DNA from: Diadema setosum
Taxonomy: Eukaryota; Echinodermata; Echinoidea; Diadematoida; Diadematidae
Direction: 5' to 3'
DNA: 64,000 bases
NCBI GenBank assembly: GCA_033980235.1
Contig: CM067075.1
Coordinates: 29,082,385-29,146,384 of the forward strand
The translations under genes and the position numbers were made by a program. The notes beneath the pieces were generated by a model, which was not told the origin of the DNA, made no database searches, and saw nothing but the letters and a program-made list of their open reading frames with translations. Positions 1-12,631 of this stretch are shown one piece after another. How positions within the stretch are numbered: the stretch's first letter is position 1; each line of letters opens with the position of its first letter.

Positions 1-7
1 CCCCCCC

Positions 8-85
8 AACTTTCACTTATGTGTTCTACTAATATTGCTGCATTCACTCAATCCACATGTGTATGAAGGTGGACTTGTCCTTTAA
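8..85. repeat. Terminal fragment of a foldback MITE (family F)
   Basis: This stretch matches, nearly base for base, the right terminus of the complete element at 57612-58150: a 'tttcac..gttctactaatattgctgc' core, then 'atccacatgt', ending in the terminal GTCCTTTAA. The rest of the copy lies left of the window. Related copies are at 23899-24475 and, decayed, near 56040-56316. It is non-coding. Confidence 0.75.
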
Positions 86-986
86 TGTCTGTATGAAAAA
101 GATAATGTTATGTATGAATTTGAAATTTTGTGATTAATGTCACTACTTTGTTGCTTCACAGACAAGAACACAAGTCCATAGACCTACTAGATAGTTTAAC
201 AATACGTATTATATACACTTTAACCAGCAAAAAAAAAAAAAAAAAAAAAATCAATTCTGAAACTGGTAAACAATCCATGTCATATGCGGGTAGCATAATT
301 TGGTCAGATTTTCTACAAGATTTAAAAAATGTACGCAGCGCTTTTCTCAAATAATTTCGAAAATATCTCTTATCGAGTGATCCCCAATAAATACCTGCAA
401 AATAAGTACATAATCATACCATTACTATGTAAATACGGCAAATACGTAGCGTAATTTGCATTGTTGAAAGGAGCGATCTCAACTTGCTATGGCTGCTTGC
501 TATGGCTGCTTCTATGTTTTACCAACTGTTAAGTTCTTTAACTTATGACTACTAGTATTCATGTTTATGGATGTTATTGTTTGGTAAATAAAAAGAAAAT
601 CATTTTTAATTTTCATTTCATTTTATTTCATCTCATTTCACTCTAAGGGAGATCCATGGTGAACTCTATATTATCGTACGCCAGATCTAAAACATGTTTT
701 TGTTTTTGCTGCATGCAAATAGTGACTATATAATTAGGAAAAGTGTGAAATTCAATTCAATTCAATTCAATTCAATTCAATTCAATTCAAACTTTATTTT
801 CACTTCTTTCAACAGCATGTACAAAAGATAGGCCTACGTCAATTTTACATGCATTTTATGAAAATAAATGATACACAGGTATAGCCAAGAATAACATGTT
901 CATGTCTGTAATGCATCACAGAATGAGGCATAATTCATACGAACATATTTGTATACATTCTGTGAAAAAAAAAATACACCATTATT
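86..986. other. Gene-free AT-rich DNA with a poly(A) run and a (TTCAA)n microsatellite
   Basis: I see no credible coding region. A run of about 20 A lies at 230-250, and eight tandem TTCAA units at 751-790. Short frames over the A run encode only polylysine or polyphenylalanine. Confidence 0.6.
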
Positions 987-1630
987 AGTCCAGGCTAGGC
1001 TCCATAGAAAGTGCACCTAACCTTGTTTTTTGATATATACAATGTTTTTTTATGGTTTCTTGTCAATTCGAGGGTGCTGATTCCAAATCCGATTGATGCC
1101 ACTCGCGTAACCTTGAGCATTTTTGGCAAAATGCAAAAATCCAAAATGGCCGCCAAATATGCTAATTTGGCCGTGATAATCACAATCATGTGCATTCTGT
1201 GACCAATTATTCCACCAAACTTTGTACATTTCTGTTCCGAGAGCTGCTTTAAGTGTATTTACAAGAGAATTTTCATTTCATATAGTTTCATTTGGCATTT
1301 AAAGCTCATTTCCCATTCAAAATGGCCGCCATTCCTATGCTCATGTACAATACGAATGGCAAAAAGTATGCATGGAAATATATACCAAATTAACTGTATT
1401 TCCAGTTCCGTACCTATGCTGTTATGAAGAGTTGCATGTGCAATGCAAATGATGAGTGCCACTAGCAAAACAAGCAAGCAAACAAACAAACAAACAGAAA
1501 ATATATTGTTTTTAGGCTTATATATTCTTCTTAAAAGAAAACTTCAAAATGGATGCCACTAATATTCCTCTGTACAATATGAACGGCAAAATGCACATGG
1601 CAATAAACAATTATTTTTTTTTTAGTTTTC
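987..1630 (+). repeat. Left inverted arm of the 3.5 kb element
   Basis: The arm carries internal sub-repeats: AAAATGGCCGCCA occurs near 1143 and 1317, and a diverged AAAATGGATGCCA near 1547. The last two are each followed by a 'tgtacaata.gaa.ggcaaaa' stretch. The sub-repeats show that the arms grew by tandem duplication as well as inversion. Confidence 0.7.
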
Positions 1631-3879
1631 TGTCACGCGGCTACACTTGTTATCAATTTGGGTGCTGGTTGTAAATCAGAAGGTTGTTACTAACATAACA
1701 AAAAGCTGTTTTAGTTGTGATGCAAACATCCAAATTTGCTACATTGTATCTCAATCTGGTTTTTCCCCTTATAGGAATTGGGGAAAAACCCACCAAAACT
1801 TAAATTGACGCCAACATCAAGATCTTTTATCAGAAATTATTAGATATGAACATTTGATACTTATTTGCCTTGAGATGTTCAACATCATAATATTCACTGT
1901 GTTTATTGAATTAAAAGGCTAAATCTTAGATGATGACACAAATGAAATTTCGAAATAACTGTTCTGTTCTACATTATCTAAAAGCGATATTACACAAACT
2001 TTTCAACCCCCTTATCCGAGAAAGAACATGAGGCAGGGGAGAGTGGAACAAAGGGACCACCTCACTTCCTTTCGTCAAATCTCTGAAATAAAAGAAAAAG
2101 CCTCACATTTTGCCATGTTAACCCAGAATATGATTTGCTTGAAAACACAAATGGCAAATGACCTTCTGTCGTATCTGTATATCGTAGATAAGATTTACCA
2201 CTGGTTCTGTGCTTGCATGATTTTCCCTACTTGCTCAAGGCTGGTTAAAATGTAACAGCACGGACAAGTGTATTTGGAGGATTACAAAGAGTTTAGTAAA
2301 GTATTGCTAGTGGTACCACTATATATTTTTTTTATATTTTATTATAGTAAACAGAAAGTCCATCACACCACAGTAGTCCTATTTTGAAATATCCAAGAAT
2401 GATTTTGTATTTTCTCTAGGAGTGCAATCACTTAAGATTGTAATGGAATTGACGCATATGATGCTACCACTGTAAAAGGGACTCATTTTATGTCTGGAGA
2501 TGAGTACTTTGCTCACACCTTTCCTTCAATGATGAGTTTTGGAATCATGGAATATTCACCAATGTTAATATAACGCAGAAGATTCATGATGAATATACGT
2601 GTAATGGGTCCATTTCAGTCAAGGGGCTTGTTTTACACATGCTTGCCCCCACCTCTGTTGCTGCCCAACCCTCGGTTCCGCGACCCCTGCAATCCTGCAA
2701 TTGCTTTACAAGGGGAAACGTTTTGTCTGACAAGTTCGTCTGACAAATTTGCTCTCAGCCAATCAGATACAGGGATTTTAGTAGCTTATAACAGCTTGTT
2801 AAAAAAAAAAAAAAAAAACTGACAAAATGCTTCATGGCATGCCCCCCGAACAACCTGCCATCAATGCGTTTGAAATCCCACAAGCCAACCTATAGATTTC
2901 TCTCCTTCGCTTCAAAGCTTTGACCCCAAAACAGGGTGGTGCAGATGCTGGGCTGATGTCATCTCTGATACCACCCAAGTTACCTACAACACTGTCTCTT
3001 GCTTGGCGACAAAGCCAAAGGGCTTCACAGGGTGGTGAAGCAAGTCTTTGATGTCTTCATCCTGTTTCTATGGCAAAAATTAAAAAAATTACCCTCTGAC
3101 CCCTGAGGAAGTACTGAACATAATGAGATGTGGTTGCAATTAAGGCAATTGCAGGACTGATATGTATCTTCAGCGTGAGAATATTACAAATTTGGGGCTG
3201 ATGTCACCTGCTGCTGATCCTATTAAAGAGATCTTTAAAGAAATAAATATGAAGAAAATCAAGTTTGCTCGATAATATCAAGGCGTTACTCCTAAATCAT
3301 ATCATAACAAAGCGATGGAGGTTATTATCCATTTAAAACTTGCCTCAGGACTCCCCCTCCCCCAACTTCTAACTGAAAAAAAAAGCTACATTGTGCAGGG
3401 CTGTTAGTTTTGTCATTAATGTTTTTGTCCGCAATCATGTATTTCTACAGTACTGTATATGATTTTTCTGTACCTTATTGATAATGGTTTTACGGGAATG
3501 CATAGAAGCTTTGCTTTTTTAATACTTGATAAATGATATGATCTAGGCTTCTTAATATGTTTTGTTAGTATTACACTTTTATAATCATATTCAAGCTGCT
3601 TGTAGAATATGATGGTACATTATTGAATTTTTGCGTGGTGTTTGGTGCACTTAGTATATATTCTTTGTTGAAACAAAATAAAAGATTTGAAATTGTGTTA
3701 AACATCGCAAGGTTTATGATTGTTAAATGCTCGAAACTCCATCCGTAATTCTTAGTGAAAATCCTAATTTATGTGGTAAATTGGGACTTTTGCATCACAA
3801 AAGAAAAACTTTCTGTTAAGAACATCCTTCAGATAATGATCAGCACTAAATCTTAACAAACTATGTAGCTGTATGTCAG

Positions 3880-4491
3880 AAAAAAAACAGCAAATTAGTT
3901 TTCTTATGTATATTTCCACGTATATTTTTGCTATTCATATTGTACAGGAGAATAAGAGTGGCGACCATTTTGAATTTTTGCATGTAGAAGAATAAAAATG
4001 CATGTCGGCCTCCTATTCTGTAAGTGGCACCCATCATATTAGTATTGCACAGGCAACATTTTACAACAGCATAGGTACGGAACTGGAAATACAGTAAATT
4101 TGGTATATATTTCCATGCATACTTTTTGCCATTCATATTGTACATGAGCATAGGAATGGCGGCCATTTTGAATTGAAAATGATCTTTAAATACCAAATGA
4201 AACTATATGAAATGAAAATTTTCTTGCAAATGCACATGGAGAACTCTAGGAACAGAAATGTACAAAGTTTGGTGGAATAATTGGTCACAGAATGCACATG
4301 ATTGTGATTATCACGGCCAAATTAGCATATTTGGCGGCCATTTTGGATTTTTGCATTTTGCCGAAAATGCTCAAGGTTACGCGAGTGGCATCAATCGGAT
4401 TTGGAATCAGCACCCTCGAATTGACAAGAAACCATAAAAAAAACATTGTATATATCAAAAAACAAGGTTAGGTGCCTTCTAGCCTGGACTA
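3880..4491 (-). repeat. Right inverted arm of the 3.5 kb element
   Basis: This is the reverse complement of 987-1630. The short open frame across it (3876-4196, - strand) reads through the same sub-repeats and has no family signature, so it is not treated as a gene. Confidence 0.7.
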
Positions 4492-4705
4492 TTATGTCGT
4501 AGGGTTATACAGTGTTTGTATCTATACTATCCACGTCTTAATCAAGCAGTTTGTTAACCATGGGAAATCAAATCAAATCTGTATATACAAACAGCATTTA
4601 CATGGCACAAACTCAGTTGAAATCATTCTCAAGTACATTACATTCATGACGGATAAATAAAATTGTGCGTGATGGGAATCTATACATAAAAGCAGATACC
4701 GTGGG

Positions 4706-4933
4706 GCGCTGTGTGGCATAGTGGATATGACTCCCGACTCCCGATCGGAGGACCCGAGTTCGAATCCCGCCCAGTGCTTACGTCCTTAAATAGACAAGAT
4801 GCTTTTACCCACCATGTCCCTCTCGACCCAGGCGTATAAATGGGTACCTGGCAACGCTAGGGTAATAATAATGGCAGGGCCCTCTGGTAGAGCAGTGGTA
4901 ACACTGAAGAGGCTACCCTGGGTAAATAAGACC

Positions 4934-5004
<71 letters not shown>

Positions 5005-5031
5005 ATTATTGTTGTTGTTGTTATTATTATC
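4706..5031 (+). repeat. tRNA-derived SINE with (TTA)n tail
   Basis: The head holds an A-box-like GTGGCATAGTGG (about 4721) and a B-box GTTCGAATC (4758-4766), spaced as in a tRNA-derived RNA polymerase III promoter. The body follows ('acgtccttaaatagacaaga', 'cctctcgaccca', 'aatggcaggg') and ends in TACCCTGGGTAAATAAG plus a TTA repeat tail at 4934-5031. The head does not fold into a full tRNA cloverleaf, so it is a SINE and not a tRNA gene. A second copy of the family is at 14800-15037. Confidence 0.8.
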
Positions 5032-8000
5032 ATAATTCTGTATAAGATTTGAGCTTGAGTATAAATCTGAAGAGTCATCAAGGGCAAGACAGCTCAGTTC
5101 GACATGATTACTGATACAGCTGTAGGATGAGTCACCACGGAGCAGAACATGGTGTCTTTATAAAGGCAACCGTAACGCACATCTGCTATACGGACGGACT
5201 TTATGAACGTCATAGGGCGGTTTCCCTGTCTCGACAAGTTCACGTGTGAAAAGTTCATGTTCATTTTTATCTCCTACAGTTATAGTAGGCCTATATACAT
5301 GTACTGTTTTATGTCCTGCCGCTGCTATAAATTGACCTATTACTCTTACTCCGCCCCCTAATAGATTTCATGGATTATGTAGAGCAGGTGTACAAATATG
5401 GGCGAGGCTGTATTCGTGGCTTTGGAGAAGGATCGGCGAACGTTTCCTTTTCCTGTAAGCTCTCCCCCTGGGGCCTTTTTGTGTATTCGTTATAGAGGGT
5501 TTCCCATCTATTGTATAGGTAACCCAGTAACATTGTATTATGGTATTATGTAGTTCCATGGTTAGAAGTTGCTGTGCTGGCTCTTTCCTCTAGACATAAC
5601 AGGATAGCGAATTTGTGATTTCCTGTGAGGTGACACTGGGAGCGAAAACTGAGGTCTGGAGGCATAAGGAAGTATAGAGGAGTGCAAAAGAAGTGGAGGT
5701 GCCAGAAAGCGCCTCACAACTGTTGTGTGCTACTGCTGACGTCGTGACGTCTAGCTGAATGTCTAGCGAAAGTGAGTTCGGATGTACGTGCGGGCGCGGG
5801 CATGACCAGCGCAGGCTTCGTGTGTTTGCGGGACAAAATTCGTATTGCACGATCACCATACAGTGTTGGTGGTGCGCGTGCATCTAAATACTAGTACACC
5901 GTATTGTACAACCTTCCCTATTGAACGTTGTACCAAAGAGGTACTGGGTAGTACCTCCTTGGTTCGTGTGCGTATTGTGCTTCACGCACGTGTAACGCCA
6001 GAGTAGACTGGCAAAACATAGAATTACGTGTATACGTTGCATACAGTGCAATTACAAGCGTACACTGCACTGATGATAGGGAGACATCAGTACACCGTAC
6101 CACCCTATTGCAATTTGCAAAATGCATGCCCTGTCCATTATCTCGCCTTGTCTTTCGTGATGTCGCGATCCATCGGAATTTGCAAAAAAGGACGTTCGTG
6201 GAAGCTGATTTCCACGCACTAGAAATATGGATTTAAACCCAAGTCGTCTGACATAAAGAGCAGTATCAAGTAGTAAGTACATCGAGATCGTGTTACTGTC
6301 TACAGACTACAGTGGCTTTATTTGTATCAAAACACCGGTATCATTAAGTAAATTGCACTCTCGCTTTTGTCCGTGTTTTCCGGGGATCGAGCTCCTTTTC
6401 AATACAAAGCCCCAACAAGGGAAAAAAAGTAAGCGTTGGAATCCATCTATGGCCATGGTGCACAGTGGTGCATATCTATATAAATTATCATATACTATTC
6501 TTTTGCTTAAATATATAAACCAACGTGACCAAGAAGGTGTGAGAGCTCTCTTTCATTTCCTGGTTTTTACATTTAAATATTTAGACTATTTATAGAGTCT
6601 ATACTATAGACTCTAATTATCAAGCACCATTTCTAACACAGTTTCAGTTAATTTTCGCAGGGAGGTGAAACTCTATCACCCCCTGATTTTAGCTAGACCC
6701 TATACCAATATACTGTCAGTGTATGCTGCTGTTCTACTGTTCGCTAGTGCATTGTCGTTGTCATAGTCAAATTCTGTGTTCTCCATGTCTTACATACGAG
6801 ATAACGAGTACTGTAGTAGACACTAATGTTAGACGTCTACTGAGTATTTCTTATTCCCAACCCCCTATCCCCTTGGCCCTGTGCCATTAGAAGAGCAAAG
6901 CAAAACAAAACAAACCAACAACACAAAACAAAACAAGGAACAAACAGTACATTGTATGAATACACTGTATCTAGGTCTAGATTTTCCAATTCAGTTCATT
7001 TCACTGTGACCTAACCCCGGGGCGCTCCCGTGGCCGTATGTAGATCTATATTTAGTACACAAATAGGCTCTATTACCCTATGAGCTTCGCGTTCGGGCTG
7101 GTGACCGTGTGTGAGTGTGTATAGGGGGACCCAGATGCACTTCTTCAAAGATCTCAGTATCTTGAGCCCAACTGAGGTGATATGTCTTGATCATCTGGTT
7201 AGATGTGGACTCCCGTTCCATGTCTGGAGCTCAAGGCTCGAGTACATGTAGGCCTATATATAGGCCCTATTGATCAGTATTAAAATTGAGTATAACCTCT
7301 GTCCTGATGAAGGGAGCTGGCCTGGGAGATGGCCCCTTTCACTCCCAAACCCAGCTGGTTTTAAAAGTTGTAACGTTAGGTTACATTTACTGGTAATGTT
7401 ATTGTTATGTGTACTTATTACCCCCGGGCGCATACTAACCAGAGTCAGACCGTATCTTGGCAGTAAATTATCATTTTAGAATAAATCCACGTTTTTGGTT
7501 GCATATATGGATTTGGTAAGAAATAATCAGTAACCTACTACGCTCTCCTTGACCTACTTCCAACTTCCAGAACATAAATGATCATGAATCACTGTACAGT
7601 TCATGTACGCTTGCGTTTGCCCCATTAACTGGCTTAGAACCACCTACGTGGTATGTAAACATCGTCGACATTTCCCAATCAATAGCGAGTGTTTGATCCG
7701 CGATGCGAATGCTACGACGATAACAACAACAGCGACAAAAGCAACAACAGCAAAAAGATGTACAATGTACTAGTATTCTGCACGGCGCAAGACAGCTGTT
7801 GTCCAACCCGGGATCGTCGCAGTTCTGTTGAAAGCGCACTATTGTTGCCAATGTTGGGAACATTGTTGCAAATTCAGAGTGTGCGATGGTCGATTAAATG
7901 TTTAGCAAATGTGTCATATTAACCTAATTTTCTATTGATACAACACCTGTCGTTACATATCTTGTATGACGTATCGAATCACATGTTTTCGTGATTGAGC

Positions 8001-8061
8001 AGTCAGTGATGCATACTATCTAAATTATCGACACTATGGCCGGAAGGCCAAGGTGGCACAA
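5032..8061. other. Gene-poor region, no supported gene
   Basis: Several frames of 60-100 codons exist (for example - strand 5590-5883 and 7582-7863), but none shows a domain, signal or splice-site support. The 5640-5880 segment is locally GC- and CpG-richer and could be an unrecognised exon or promoter. A short perfect hairpin lies at 6593-6615 (11-bp arms, one-base centre). Confidence 0.4.
6657..6685. repeat. GCAGGGAGGT hairpin, member 1
   Basis: GCAGGGAGGTGA is followed after seven bases by TCACCCCCTG, making an imperfect stem. The same GCAGGGAGGT word forms hairpins at 12329-12381 and 12607-12631. Confidence 0.45.
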
Positions 8062-8277
8062 TACCATGGAGCGCCAAGTGTCGCACGGAATATTTCGTTA
8101 CGAAATTGGTCATTTCGTCGACAAAATGACCGTTTCGTCAACGAAATTATCATTTCGTGAACGAAATGTTCATTTAGTTACAAAATGTTGTCATTTCGTT
8201 ACAAAATAATCATTTCATCGACGAAATGACTGATTTCGTAACGAAATATTCCATGCGACACTTGGCGTTCCATGGTT
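8062..8277. mobile_element. Foldback MITE made of TTTCGT/ACGAAAT modules
   Basis: The ends are inverted copies (ACCATGGAGCGCCAAGTGTC at the left, GACACTTGGCG and CCATGGT at the right). The interior is a run of ATTTCGT..ACGAAAT palindromes of about 20-25 bp, so the unit can fold into many nested stems. It has no coding capacity. A remnant of the same terminus is near 41158-41236. Confidence 0.75.
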
Positions 8278-10370
8278 TAAACCATGATTTCATTGGCACC
8301 ACCTTCGTGAATTCGGGCCAAAGGGAGTTTAACTTTTCATGCACATTATATATACATGTGTCTGTCTTTTCTCGTTTCTACTTTAATTATTATCAAGTAA
8401 TGACAAGGCGCAAGTAAGCAATGTAATATTTTGTTCTGCCATTTAAATATTTGTGTCCATAGATCCAGGCTTCTTAGCTGTACGATCTAGATAGCCGTCA
8501 GGAAGTGAGAGGATCATATCGCAGCGGCGATTAGATATGCGTGAATAGGTGCATTTTGTAAATTTGTGGGAAGTTTAGGACTACTAGTAATATTCCGCGT
8601 TTGATTTGAAGCCTGTATTATGAAGTTGTTAGTTATGTTTTTATGGTTATTTACTAGTATGAGATGCAGGAAACGCACAAACGAGGCTGTAGTGTAAACA
8701 AAAAGCGCGTCGGGGGAATAATAATATGATCCTAGACGTAAGCAGACTGAGCGCATGTTGACTTTAAAATGGGCTTCTTGCTATCAATTTAAGACCTACC
8801 TGTATTTGATCAGAACACCAAGGGCCACTACGTGTATATATTGTCCTTTCATATCTGTCACTATGGCAGTTAACCCATAAAAACACTAATTTTTAAGGGT
8901 AGGTAAGTCGGCCTGTAACGTATAGAATACTGTCACGTAGCTCAACATATAAATATGTTGTAACTTCAAAAGTGCGTAAGTAATATAGTCGCCTATACAC
9001 TTTTACAAATTAGACAAGTTACAGTTGTATGTTCTTGCAATTATGTTATATGTTATATAAAATGCATATACAATATATACACATTCATATAATATAAATG
9101 TAAGATAACTATTTCTCATTGAGCGCTTTTACAGACCCCGATCAAAGCGCTGTATATATATAAAATCTCTTTGATATATAATATAGTATATATATATGTG
9201 TGTATGTATATTACATAAACAAGTATACGTATATGATTTTATTTAGGCAGAAACTATTATGCTGTTCATATGGCAGGGCCCCATTTTGCTGTTGTCAGAT
9301 CAAATATCAGTAAACATACGTGTACTTCTAACGCATCGTTGCCGGCACACGTGACCTTCTGACGACAGTCACTTGAGGCCTCGCACTGCCTCATATTGGA
9401 GCCCTGTGAATCTTACTATGGGTTTTTAAAGCATTTTTTTCAGTGATTTTTTTTCCATTTCATTCATTTGTAGGCCTATACATTCCACTTGAATGTACAA
9501 AAGAAATAGACAAAACATAGCACCTCACTTCCAGAAATATCATGAAGAGAATGAGGATGAAATCTTTGATAAAACTTCGTCTGTTTTCCCACTCAAAATC
9601 ATATCAGTTTTCTCTAGACTTTTTGATGACTTTGTAATCAAACGGATTACTGTATGATTTAATTGATACTAATAAGCACATGGGTGAAACTATTCTTTTG
9701 AAACATACGCACAAGCATCGAACGATATAAAAACAAAATTAAATATTATTAAACAAACAAGGATCTCTCATTTCCCATAAAATGTTCTATCGTTTATTTT
9801 CTCTCGACCCTAATTGGCTCTCCCTTCTGACCTTCCCTTCTCCAACACCACTCCCCTTTTTACCTTCCTGCTCCCTTTTAATCCTGCCCTTGTTCCGTAC
9901 GCCACAAACTCACATAAGACTCAAAACACGCGCACAATTATAGTTATACTGCCATCACAGTAGTTATCTGCTTAGACATTGATGGACGAAAGTCATTTCC
10001 CGTTAGAACAAATTTGCAGTACTCAGACCCGAAGGTCTATTGTAAAGTTACATGGTTCAGTTTTCATATCAGCCATATAAAAGTAAACAAAATGTACTTT
10101 GCCTTGAGAGTTTCAGGTTTAAACTATGGACAGAGGTGACTCCAGAATAGTACTATTCACGGAGGGGCGCGCCCCAAGGTGACTAATACTTTTGGAGGCA
10201 TTGAGGCCTTTCAGTTATAACTAGGAACTCGAAAATAGGCCGAGTATGATAAATTGTTTTCAATTTTGGTTAAAAAAATAAAACAAAGAAAGGAAACTAT
10301 TAGGCGAGAAGTCGTGTGATGGATGCGATGTTATGGAGAGATCCTATGCAGTGACCATACAAAGCAGGGT
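8278..10370. other. Gene-free region
   Basis: AT-rich sequence with TA-rich stretches around 9040-9230. I find no open frame with family features, no splice-bounded exon and no strong repeat structure. Confidence 0.5.
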
Positions 10371-10647
10371 GTGATGTGGTTTGTGCCATATCACAAAATG
10401 GCCATATTATACGAACAAGCAGCATGCAATGTCCGATTTTCTTCGTGATGTCACAATTACTTTGTTACATTCACAGAGTGATCGTACGAAGCAGCGCGCG
10501 ATGTCAGAATTGCTTTGTGATGTCACAATTACTTTGTTACATTTCACAGAGTGATCGTAAGAAAGCAGCGCGCGATGTCAGAATTGCTTTGTGATGTCAC
10601 AATTTCTTTGTTACATTTCACAGTGATTATTCGAAGCAGCGCGCAAT
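10371..10647. repeat. Minisatellite, about 73-bp unit
   Basis: Three good copies start near 10431, 10503 and 10577, with a diverged copy at 10371-10430. Each has 'gtgatgtcacaatt.ctttg', a 'cacagtgat' segment and ends in GAAGCAGCGCGC. The frames crossing it (10376-10594, 10551-10757) are by-products of the repeat. Confidence 0.75.
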
Positions 10648-11274
10648 ACAGCTGTGTCGTATTACTAGTAGCCGATATCAAGCGATATCACCTCGCGATA
10701 CCGATATCTGATCGATCGCCTTTTTTTTTTTTGCTTCATCGTTGCTTTGTGACATAATTTCACAAACAGTGTAACATTTGGAAAATGTCATTTTCCAAAT
10801 AGTGTACCATGTAGTGTCAACCAGACCAACACTATTAGATTGTTGAAAATACATATTAAAACATGTTTTACTCTTTCAACCAATACATGTAACTGGAAGA
10901 TTGATTATTTTTTTAAGCAAAATGTGATAAACAAAATATGCACTGACAGCCGCTAGATGAAATTATGGATTCCGAGGTGACAGATATAGCTCTTTCCCGG
11001 TGCAATTTCTGTCACTGAGGAATCAGTGATTTTACTCGAGGCTCGAAGTAGTACATGATACATTTGTTTTATATTCTCAAGCACAGCTTTTAGAATAGAA
11101 TTTCAAGATGTTTACACCTACAAAGATAATTATCTAGCTTTGTTTTTTTTTTTTTTTTAACATATTGCAACACAGACTACAGTGTACTGCGCTTGCAGTG
11201 GACATAATCATACACAGGGTCTATGAGGCAAATACCCATAGCACTTTATGCACGCTATCTATGGGTATATCATG

Positions 11275-11290
11275 GATATGACGTCATATC
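11275..11290. promoter_or_regulatory. 16-bp palindrome with a TGACGTCA (CRE-type) core
   Basis: GATATGACGTCATATC is a perfect palindrome centred on TGACGTCA, the full CREB/ATF site. No gene start is recognised nearby, so this is a motif match only. Confidence 0.25.
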
Positions 11291-11568
11291 AATTTGACGT
11301 GATTTACTTTGATTTCTGCATTTTCACAAAATTGATATAACGTTAATGTTTTCCTAAAATAAACATTGGATAAAAAATAAAAAGAATATGTCAATCGTAC
11401 AGTATGCATATTCAGGGTATAGTGTACTGTGCCATGAATATGAGGCCACGTCACCTTGTCTTCAACATAGCAATATTATGATTGGTCACATGACACTATG
11501 TAGACTCATCAGCTAACAGGAATTCATTAATTAAAGTTCAAACAACTACTGTATGCATTTACATTGAA

Positions 11569-11810
11569 TTCCCCCCCCCCGAAAAAAAAAAAATATATAT
11601 ATATATAAAACAAGCCATGTCATGGCATTACTTTCATATATTCCCGACGTATACACGCAACGCGCGCACATACACACACACACACACAACGCGCGCACAT
11701 ACATACACACACACACACACACACAACGCGCGCACATACATACACACAACGCGCGCACATACATACATACACACACACACACACAACGCGCGCACATACA
11801 CACACATACA
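11569..11810. repeat. (AC)n-rich compound satellite with CGCGCGCA interruptions
   Basis: A C run, an A run and (AT)n at 11571-11607 are followed by tandem blocks of CACACA separated by ACGCGCGCACATACATA. Alternating purine/pyrimidine runs of this type can adopt Z-DNA. Open frames on both strands here are repeat translations. Confidence 0.8.
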
Positions 11811-12328
11811 GCCTCACCCCCTCCCCCCATCCACACTTTTTCTCTCTTTTTTTTCTCTATCTTTCTCTGTCTAAGCAGCACTTACATGTATTTTGTATGA
11901 AAATCTTGGGGTTTCTACGAGATTCAGTGCAACGGTTTATAGGAGATCGATCAATGTTGTGCCATTGCGGGGAACGTGTTTGTTTGTTTGTTTTTTTTTT
12001 TTTTTTAATTCCAATGTTCTTATAATGTTCACTAGGGAAGATTCTATTCTCGCCTCATCGTTCTCTTCCGGAAAGAACGGTGATTCATCGTCACATAGTA
12101 AACGCTGTCTCCGAAAATGGTTCCCCCGCTACATTGTATGTTAAGAATAAGATTAGATCTAGCAGAGTTGTTCCTGCCGACTGGAATTCAATGCAGTTTT
12201 ATCGTACCTGTTCGTAGTGTGCATAGCGTATGAAAAGTATGTATGTATTCAAGTAGCAAACGAAGTACCCCATTTGGCGTTTGATAATATTGTGTCTGTA
12301 CACTTGCAAACGAAAGACAGTGTATCTG

Positions 12329-12381
12329 GTTATAACAGGGAGGTGGCAGGGAGGTGGGCTCCCACCTCCCTGCGTTATAAC
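12329..12381. repeat. Near-perfect inverted repeat, GCAGGGAGGT family member 2
   Basis: The core is CAGGGAGGTGGG, CT, CCCACCTCCCTG (12347-12372), a perfect 12-bp stem with a two-base centre. It is flanked on both sides by GTTATAAC. An extra CAGGGAGGTGG lies just left of the stem. Confidence 0.65.
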
Positions 12382-12606
12382 AAGCTATTGTTTCGTTAAA
12401 GGCATGAACTGATGTGGACTGCAGGTTATTGCTTTACGTACAACAAGGAAAAGGTTGCAGTGGCCGTATATTGTAATCCAGCATGGTTGATTTGATGTAG
12501 TAAGGTGTTTTTTTTTTTTTTGTTTTATAGAGTCGTCTTTTTTTTTTCTTTTCTTTTCTTTTTTCACAATAAATGCGATTGTCACTGTGCATAATATAAC
12601 ATTAAA

Positions 12607-12631
12607 GCAGGGAGGTGCCCAACCTCCCTGC
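12607..12631. repeat. GCAGGGAGGT hairpin, family member 3
   Basis: GCAGGGAGGT, five bases, ACCTCCCTGC: a perfect 10-bp stem. A single CCAGGGAGGTGG follows at about 12645. Confidence 0.6.

Larger units (their letters stand above)
987..4491. mobile_element. About 3.5 kb element with long inverted terminal arms
   Basis: The left arm (about 987-1630) returns as reverse complement at about 3880-4491. Both begin with TAGTCCAGGCTAG and continue through the same ordered landmarks: a CACCTAACCTTGTTTTTTG stretch, a segment on 'gattgatgccactcgcgtaacc', a CAAAATGGCCGCCA block, and 'gtatgcatggaaatata'. The outer parts are very similar and the inner parts have diverged. TTAT lies directly outside both ends and may be a short target duplication. 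The spacer of about 2.2 kb has no recognisable transposase. It contains a poly(A) stretch near 2800 and an AATAAA-like signal near 3680. By structure it is a non-autonomous foldback DNA transposon. The class cannot be named without a library search. Confidence 0.75.

Noticed and set aside
4706..4780. tRNA gene
   Set aside because: A- and B-box words are present but the cloverleaf is not intact and a SINE body follows; the same applies at 14800 and 54528.
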